NCBI GenBank assembly: GCA_004124875.1
Contig: SCKJ01000004.1
Coordinates: 62,001 to 126,000 of the forward strand
DNA: 64,000 nt
Direction: 5' to 3'
DNA from: Fidelibacterota bacterium
Lineage (GTDB): Bacteria > Fidelibacterota > Marinisomatia > SCGC-AAA003-L08 > TS1B11
This document shows positions 59,479-64,000 of this stretch, piece after piece; the first letter of the stretch is position 1, and each line of letters opens with the position of its first letter. The position numbers and the translations under genes were made by a program. Under the pieces are notes generated by a model, which saw nothing but the letters and a program-made list of their open reading frames with translations, had not been told where the DNA came from and ran no database searches.

Positions 59479-60353
59479 CCTCCTTCGGCATTATCGCCAA
59501 CTATCGCAAGCCGGAGCTGTGGAACCTGCTGCCACCCCTGGTGGAGTGGCTGCTTGATCAGGGGCAGTCGGTGGCGGTGACGGACCGCATGGCCGGCTCC
59601 AACTACCAGCCGCCGGACGCTGTGGCGGTGCACTCCACGGCAACCATCGTCAAACATTCCGATATGATCCTTTCCATGGGTGGCGACGGAACCTTGCTTT
59701 CCAGCGCGCGCATCGTCGGCAAAGCGGACGTGCCGATCCTGGGCATTCACATGGGCGGGCTCGGCTTTTTAGCCGAAGTGCCGGTCGATGATACCTACCG
59801 GGCGCTTGAGCAGGTGCTGGCCGGCAAGTACCATCTGGATGCGCGCCTGGTGCTGGCGGTCGACTTGCAGACGGATGGAAAACTGCAGACATATTACGCC
59901 ATCAACGATCTGGTGATAGACCGTGGCGCTTCGCCGCGGCTGCTCAAGGCCAGCGTCGAGGTCAGCGGCCGGCCGGTGAACGACTACGTGGCCGACGGTC
60001 TCATTGTGGCCACGCCAACGGGCTCCACGGCCTATTCGCTGTCGGCAGGGGGACCCATTGTGGTGCCTACCCTGGAGGCGCTGATCATCACCCCTATCTG
60101 TCCGCACTCACTGTCGGCGCGATCCCTCGTGGTGCCCGGCACCGAAAAGGTGGTCATCCGTTTTGACGCGGGGCAGGAGCGGCTGTCGCTGACGCTTGAC
60201 GGTCAGGTGAAGTTCGATATTGACAGCACAGCAGTGGTGACGACACGTCAGGCGCGGTGGACCATCAAGCTGGTGCGGCTGGAAGACTCCGACTATTACC
60301 ATGTGCTGCGGACAAAGATGGGCTGGAGCGGCGAGGCGGGAGGCGGCCGGTAG
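59475..60353 (+). CDS. nadK: NAD kinase
   Basis: Makes NADP from NAD and ATP or polyphosphate. Motifs: GGDGTLLSSARIV (nucleotide loop, residues about 71-83), PILGIHMGGLGFLAEV, NDLVIDRGASPRLLKASVEV, and VATPTGSTAYSLSAGGPIV. 292 aa. Last gene of the plus-strand run before the repeat-rich gap. Confidence 0.95.
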   Translation: MTSFGIIANYRKPELWNLLPPLVEWLLDQGQSVAVTDRMAGSNYQPPDAVAVHSTATIVKHSDMILSMGGDGTLLSSARIVGKADVPILGIHMGGLGFLAEVPVDDTYRALEQVLAGKYHLDARLVLAVDLQTDGKLQTYYAINDLVIDRGASPRLLKASVEVSGRPVNDYVADGLIVATPTGSTAYSLSAGGPIVVPTLEALIITPICPHSLSARSLVVPGTEKVVIRFDAGQERLSLTLDGQVKFDIDSTAVVTTRQARWTIKLVRLEDSDYYHVLRTKMGWSGEAGGGR

Positions 60354-60402
60354 GCGTCAGTGGCAGGGGGCGGTGGCCCGTCTACGTCCTGCAGTGGCCG
60401 GA

Positions 60403-60543
60403 CTACGCCGGGTAAACAGTAGCAGCTTGCCCGGCGTAGCGGAGCGGAGACGGGGGGCAGGGGCAGGAAGACACTCACCCCTCGACTGCGTCGTTCCCCT
60501 CTCTCTGGATAGAGGGGAATCGCGAAACCTGAAACCTGAAACC
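60403..60543. repeat. Structured intergenic region: two inverted repeats and a heptamer array
   Basis: The 234-base convergent gap between nadK and the CoA-binding gene holds three elements: a perfect 10-bp inverted repeat CTACGCCGGG/CCCGGCGTAG (60403-60412 and 60430-60439, loop 17), a 9-bp one TTCCCCTCT/AGAGGGGAA (60494-60502 and 60511-60519), and the tandem heptamer GAAACCT (60524-60543, nearly three units). No T-run follows either stem, so neither is a standard terminator. No open frame is convincing. Confidence 0.8.
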
Positions 60544-60587
60544 GGCTGGCAGTTAGCCACCATCCAATATCAGTCTTCAATACTCAG

Positions 60588-61016
60588 CTATTCGGGAGTC
60601 TGTATTTGTCCTCTGCCCATCAATCGCCAGTGCTCTATCTTGATGCACCGGTCCTCCACGGCCAGCAGGCCCCCATCATGGGCGATGCGCAGCGCCTCCT
60701 CATTGCGGATGCCCAGCTGCAACCACAGCGCCTGAGCCCCAATGGCGACGGCCTCGGTGGCGACCTCCGGCGTATATTCCGGCCTGCGGAACACATTGAC
60801 GATGTCCACCGGCCCGGGGATATCGGCGAGTCGGGCGTAGGCCGTCAGTCCCATAATTTCGTCATGGCCGGGGTTCACGGGAATAATCGTATAGCCGCTA
60901 TGCTGCATATAATGGGACACACCGTGCGAAGTCCGCGCCGGGTTGGGTGAGAGGCCTATTACGGCAATGGTTTTCATCCCGAGTATGGCCTGCAGCTGCT
61001 CCTCGATAATCGACAT
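60588..61016 (-). CDS. CoA-binding protein (YccU-like)
   Basis: A 142-residue Rossmann-fold protein: KTIAVIGLSPNPARTSHGVS, GYTIIPVNPGHDEIMGLTAY, VDIVNVFRRPEYTPEVATEA and ALWLQLGIRNEEALRIAHDGG. The family binds CoA; role unknown. 24 bases downstream of proline dehydrogenase on the same strand. Confidence 0.88.
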   Translation of the reverse strand: MSIIEEQLQAILGMKTIAVIGLSPNPARTSHGVSHYMQHSGYTIIPVNPGHDEIMGLTAYARLADIPGPVDIVNVFRRPEYTPEVATEAVAIGAQALWLQLGIRNEEALRIAHDGGLLAVEDRCIKIEHWRLMGRGQIQTPE

Positions 61017-61040
61017 AAGTTGGGTTCCCTTTGTGGGCCT

Positions 61041-61949
61041 CTATGAGGCCCGGTGAAAGATATTTTTCAGGATATAACCGGCAATGGCGGGGTTTTCCTT
61101 CAGGCGGCGCAGACCGTAGTCATACCACTTTTCCCCGAACGGCACATAGACCCGCACTTTGTGCCCCGCCTTGAGCAGTTGCTCCAGCCGGCCCTGCATG
61201 GGGACGCCATAGAGCACCTGGAATTCAAGCCGCGCCTGATCGGCCTCCAGCTCCTTGATCAAGTCCAATGCGGCTGAGATCAATCGCTGGTCGTGGGTGG
61301 CGATGGCGACATAGGCGCCGCCTTCCAGCCCCTGCCGCAGCAGGGCGATAAAGTTGCGGTTAATCTCCCCCGGATCGTTAAAGGCAATGTCAGCCGGTTC
61401 CAGGTAAATGCCTTTGCACAACCGGAAGTTGAGCGGTTCGCCGGTCAGCTGGGCGAGGTCGCCGGAGCTGCGGCGGAGGTAGGCCTGCAGCACCGGTCCG
61501 ACATGCCGGTAGCGGGCGGCCAGGTCCCTGTAAAGCTGCAGGGTCTCATCGGTCTGGCGGGAGCTCTCCATATCGATGCGCAGAAAATTGTCATGCTGTT
61601 GGGCGGCATCGAGCAGCTGGCCAAAATTATCGCGGCAGAGCTCTGCTGACAGGTCGAGCCCCAGGTGGGTCGGTTTTACGGAAATGTTGCCCTTGATGCC
61701 GCCGGCAGCCAGCTCCCCATAGAGATGGACGTATGCCTGGGTAACATCGCGGGCCTCCTGGGATGTGGCGACATGCTCACCGAGAATATCGAGGGTGACC
61801 TCGAAGCCTCGATCATTGAGGTCGCGGGCGACGGACAGGACCTCCTGCACAGATTCTCCGGCCACATATCTCCCTGCGAAGCGGGCGGCGAATGCTTTGG
61901 GCAGGTAGGGTATGAACCAGACCAGGGCGCGGTTCACAAGAGCCATCAT
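61041..61949 (-). CDS. Proline dehydrogenase (monofunctional)
   Basis: A 302-residue FAD enzyme oxidising proline to pyrroline-5-carboxylate. TIM-barrel motifs: NISVKPTHLGLDLSAEL, FLRIDMESSRQTDETLQLYR, VLQAYLRRSSGDLAQL, FRLCKGIYLEPADIAF and VRVYVPFGEKWYDYGLRRLKENP. No P5C dehydrogenase domain or gene in the window. First gene of the short minus-strand pair, divergent from nuoA. Confidence 0.93.
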   Translation of the reverse strand: MMALVNRALVWFIPYLPKAFAARFAGRYVAGESVQEVLSVARDLNDRGFEVTLDILGEHVATSQEARDVTQAYVHLYGELAAGGIKGNISVKPTHLGLDLSAELCRDNFGQLLDAAQQHDNFLRIDMESSRQTDETLQLYRDLAARYRHVGPVLQAYLRRSSGDLAQLTGEPLNFRLCKGIYLEPADIAFNDPGEINRNFIALLRQGLEGGAYVAIATHDQRLISAALDLIKELEADQARLEFQVLYGVPMQGRLEQLLKAGHKVRVYVPFGEKWYDYGLRRLKENPAIAGYILKNIFHRAS

Positions 61950-62074
61950 AGGGGCAAATTTAGGTCGTCAAATTCCAGCTCCACAACCTTAGCGACACTT
62001 GCGGCGATCCGTTGGTGGCTTAAAAGCGGCGCCAAATAAAGACGGCCGGCACAATTCCCTGCGACGTATAAGGC

Positions 62075-62104
62075 TTGACTTGAAAATTGGCACTGCGGTA
62101 ATTT
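62075..62104 (+). promoter_or_regulatory. Candidate promoter of the nuo operon
   Basis: TTGACT (62075-62080) and TAATTT (62099-62104) with an 18-base spacer, about 28 bases before the nuoA ATG and just before its GGGGAGG ribosome-binding site (62117-62123). The only good match in the divergent gap to proline dehydrogenase. Confidence 0.4.
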
Positions 62105-62131
62105 TGCAGATTCCGAGGGGGAGGTAATGCT

Positions 62132-62545
62132 ATGTATAATGACTTTGCTCCAATACCCGTTTTTGCTGTCCTGTCAGTTGTGCTGATAGGGGTGGCGCTA
62201 TTTCTCCAATGGATATTGGCCCCTGCTGAGACGACCGAACTGAAGGCGTCAGTCTATGAGTGTGGCGAGGAGGTGGAAGGTCCCGCCCAGGTGCAGTTCA
62301 ATATTCGCTTCTACGTGATCGCCCTGGTTTTCCTGATTTTTGATGTTGAAGTCGTGCTGCTGTTTCCCTGGGCGGTTGTGTTCAAACAGTTTGGGTGGGT
62401 GGCCCTCATCGAAATGATGCTCTTTCTTGGAATTTTAACGGTGGGCCTGGTAGCTGTCTGGCGGCGCCAGGATCTCGATTGGGTGAAAATGAAGGTGCCC
62501 TACGGCAAGGGGCGCTATGCCAAGTTGCGCGGCGAGGTCAAGTGA
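62132..62545 (+). CDS. nuoA: NADH-quinone oxidoreductase subunit A
   Basis: Membrane subunit of Complex I, 137 aa, three helices: PIPVFAVLSVVLIGVALFLQ, FYVIALVFLIFDVEVVLLFP (conserved Glu/Asp), ALIEMMLFLGILTVGLVAVW. YECGEEVEGPAQVQFNIRFY is the family signature. Confidence 0.95.
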   Translation: MYNDFAPIPVFAVLSVVLIGVALFLQWILAPAETTELKASVYECGEEVEGPAQVQFNIRFYVIALVFLIFDVEVVLLFPWAVVFKQFGWVALIEMMLFLGILTVGLVAVWRRQDLDWVKMKVPYGKGRYAKLRGEVK

Positions 62546-62590
62546 AGTCTTCGCCCTCTTGTATTTTGACTGGTTAACCGAGGATTTACA

Positions 62591-63085
62591 ATGGCTTTTT
62601 CCCTCGTAAACAGATTTGAGCAGGATAATGTCTTCGTCGAAAAAATTGACAATCTGATCAACTGGGCGCGGTCCAACTCACCGTGGTTTTTCCAATTTGG
62701 TCTGGCCTGTTGCGGCATAGAAATGATGGCTGCGGCGGCCCCGCGCCATGACCTCGAGCGCTTTGGCGCCATGCCGAGGGCCTCACCCCGGCAATCCGAT
62801 GTGATGATCGTCGCCGGCACGGTGACCCTCAAAATGGCCACCCGGGTGAAGCGGCTTTATGAGCAGATGGCCAATCCCAAGTATGTCATTTCCATGGGCT
62901 CCTGCGCCAATTCGGGCGGTCCCTATTGGCAATATGGTTACCATGTGCTCAAAGGGGTCGACCTGGTGATCCCGGTCGACATCTATGTGCCGGGGTGCCC
63001 GCCGCGGCCCGAGGCGCTGATTCAGGGCATTAACGAGCTACAACGGAAAATTAGAGAAGAGACGCCGCTGAGGAAAGTTTCCTGA
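62591..63085 (+). CDS. nuoB: NADH-quinone oxidoreductase subunit B
   Basis: Complex I subunit carrying cluster N2, 164 aa. The cysteine ligands are all present: [20 protein letters not shown] and [20 protein letters not shown] and [19 protein letters not shown] complete the signature. GAGG ribosome-binding site upstream. Confidence 0.97.
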   Translation: MAFSLVNRFEQDNVFVEKIDNLINWARSNSPWFFQFGLACCGIEMMAAAAPRHDLERFGAMPRASPRQSDVMIVAGTVTLKMATRVKRLYEQMANPKYVISMGSCANSGGPYWQYGYHVLKGVDLVIPVDIYVPGCPPRPEALIQGINELQRKIREETPLRKVS

Positions 63086-63089
63086 CTCT

Positions 63090-63602
63090 GTGGCCAAGTC
63101 CCAGGCAAAAATGGAGTTAAGCGATTTTCGCAAGGCGATATCTGGCGCCCATCCGGACGCCTTGGCCGCCGATGCTGAGTCGCAGCAGTGGCTGGAGATT
63201 ATCCCGGAAAAGTGGGGTGAGGTGGCGCTGACGCTCCGCGATGACAAGGCCCTGCGGTTCGACTACCTCAGCTGCCTGTCCGGCTACGATGAAGGGGTTG
63301 ACGGCCAACTGGCGGTGATCTACAATCTGCATTCCATGGAGCTGTTGCAGCAGCTGGAAATCAGGGTGAAACTGCCCCGCGAAGGGGGCCGGGTGCCGTC
63401 CGTGGCCCACATCTGGCGAGCGGCCGATTGGCACGAGCGTGAGGCCTACGATATGTACGGCATGACGTTCAGCGGCCATCCCGACTTGCGCCGCATGCTG
63501 CTGCCGGAAGACTGGGTGGGGCATCCGTTGCTCAAGGATTATGAGACGCCCGAGTATTACCGTGGCATTGAGGTAGAAAAAGACAAGCGAGGTTGGGAGT
63601 GA
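63090..63602 (+). CDS. nuoC: NADH-quinone oxidoreductase subunit C
   Basis: Peripheral-arm subunit, 170 aa. [35 protein letters not shown], and the signature [34 protein letters not shown] are clear. Start GTG at 63090; an ATG at 63111 is possible. NuoC and NuoD are separate proteins here. Confidence 0.94.
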   Translation: MAKSQAKMELSDFRKAISGAHPDALAADAESQQWLEIIPEKWGEVALTLRDDKALRFDYLSCLSGYDEGVDGQLAVIYNLHSMELLQQLEIRVKLPREGGRVPSVAHIWRAADWHEREAYDMYGMTFSGHPDLRRMLLPEDWVGHPLLKDYETPEYYRGIEVEKDKRGWE

Positions 63603-64000
63603 CAGTTTCAGAGAAATCGGCCGACAATTTCGGCGTGGTAAAAGCGGAGGAGATGGTCCTGAACATGGGACCCCAGCATCCCAGCACCCACGGGGTTCTG
63701 CGGCTTAAGATATATACCGATGGGGAAATTGTTTCGCGCATTGAGCCGCACCTCGGCTATCTGCACCGCTGCTTCGAGAAGCATTGCGAGTACCTTTCCT
63801 ACGAACAGGTGATACCGTTTACCGACAGGTGCGACTACCTCGCATCCATGGCCAACAACCATATCTACGCCATGGCCGTGGAAAAGCTCATGGACCTGGA
63901 AGTGACCGAAAAGGTCGAGTATATCCGCGTCATTATGGTGGAACTGCAGCGCATCGCCAGCCACCTGATGGCCATCGGCACATTCGGTCTGGATGTGGGC
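63599..64000 (+). CDS. nuoD: NADH-quinone oxidoreductase subunit D (5' part)
   Basis: First 134 codons, cut by the window end. Start GTG overlaps the nuoC stop (GTGA). Shows [60 protein letters not shown] and [20 protein letters not shown], the quinone-site subunit of Complex I. Confidence 0.95.
   Translation, partial: MTVSEKSADNFGVVKAEEMVLNMGPQHPSTHGVLRLKIYTDGEIVSRIEPHLGYLHRCFEKHCEYLSYEQVIPFTDRCDYLASMANNHIYAMAVEKLMDLEVTEKVEYIRVIMVELQRIASHLMAIGTFGLDVG

Noticed and set aside
60494-60519. Rho-independent terminator between nadK and the CoA-binding gene
   Set aside because: The stem is good (TTCCCCTCT/AGAGGGGAA) but no T-run follows on either strand.

Overview
The window looks like bacterial chromosome from a GC-rich Gram-negative member of the FCB superphylum. 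Ca. Neomarinimicrobiota or a close relative is the best guess, by inference only. Three things point that way: a secreted protease with a type IX-like C-terminal sorting tail (YPNPFNP... ending in KMILLK), a 31-residue AURKAIP1/COX24-type basic protein, and DUF2851 and DUF3501 genes common in that group. An outer membrane is implied by Wza-type export, a beta-barrel protein and lipoproteins. I saw no rRNA, tRNA, CRISPR array, transposase or origin.

Layout. At 1-2711 lie a truncated membrane-protein start, a class I/II aminotransferase and a divergent dicarboxylate/amino-acid symporter. At 3074-9954 (minus) lies a visibly AT-richer accessory island of exported proteins: trypsin-like protease, META-domain lipoprotein, NHL protein, PD40 propeller, M74 murein endopeptidase, NTF2-like protein and a broken tail-fibre-like gene. 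Identical 16-bp copies of a heptamer repeat lie just outside both ends, and at least two of its genes look mosaic or damaged. At 10113-18601 (minus) a tightly overlapping housekeeping series is transcribed in the order yajC, def, fmt, rsmB, PASTA protein, rpe, dolichol-kinase-like, BatA-like, hflX. At 18733-22807 (minus) are DUF697, dusB, a DNPH1-like hydrolase, a YwaF-like protein and a PuuD-like membrane protein. At 22937-26444 (minus) is a peroxide-stress operon: Fur/PerR, peroxiredoxin, rubrerythrin, Fe-S oxidoreductase, DUF3501. At 26579-29927 (minus) are a beta-barrel protein, an ECF S-component-like protein and a YhaM-like OB/HD protein.

The coding strand switches near 30 kb. On the plus strand follow NlpC/P60, HNH, trpS, scpA, scpB, an RluB-type pseudouridine synthase, cmk, rpsA, a YbbR/CdaR protein, tsaD and a VWA membrane protein (30081-41768). 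A strong terminator then precedes an exopolysaccharide cluster (42029-50567: Wza, Wzz, Wzy, two hexapeptide acyltransferases, GT4, GT2, and a WbaP-type initiating transferase). After it come serS, plsC, DUF2851, an MltD-like transglycosylase, sppA, HU, the COX24-type protein, a zinc-dependent phospholipase/nuclease-fold protein, xseA, xseB and nadK. The end holds a CoA-binding protein and proline dehydrogenase (minus), then the start of the Complex I operon nuoA-nuoD, cut by the window edge.

How it works together. Most of the window is growth machinery organised by translational coupling, with many ATGA, GTGA and TGATG overlaps. The parts most likely to hold undescribed biology are the repeat-flanked secreted-protein island, its coupled tail-fibre/NTF2/murein-endopeptidase trio, and the rubrerythrin-FeS-DUF3501 peroxide module with its non-canonical peroxiredoxin motif.
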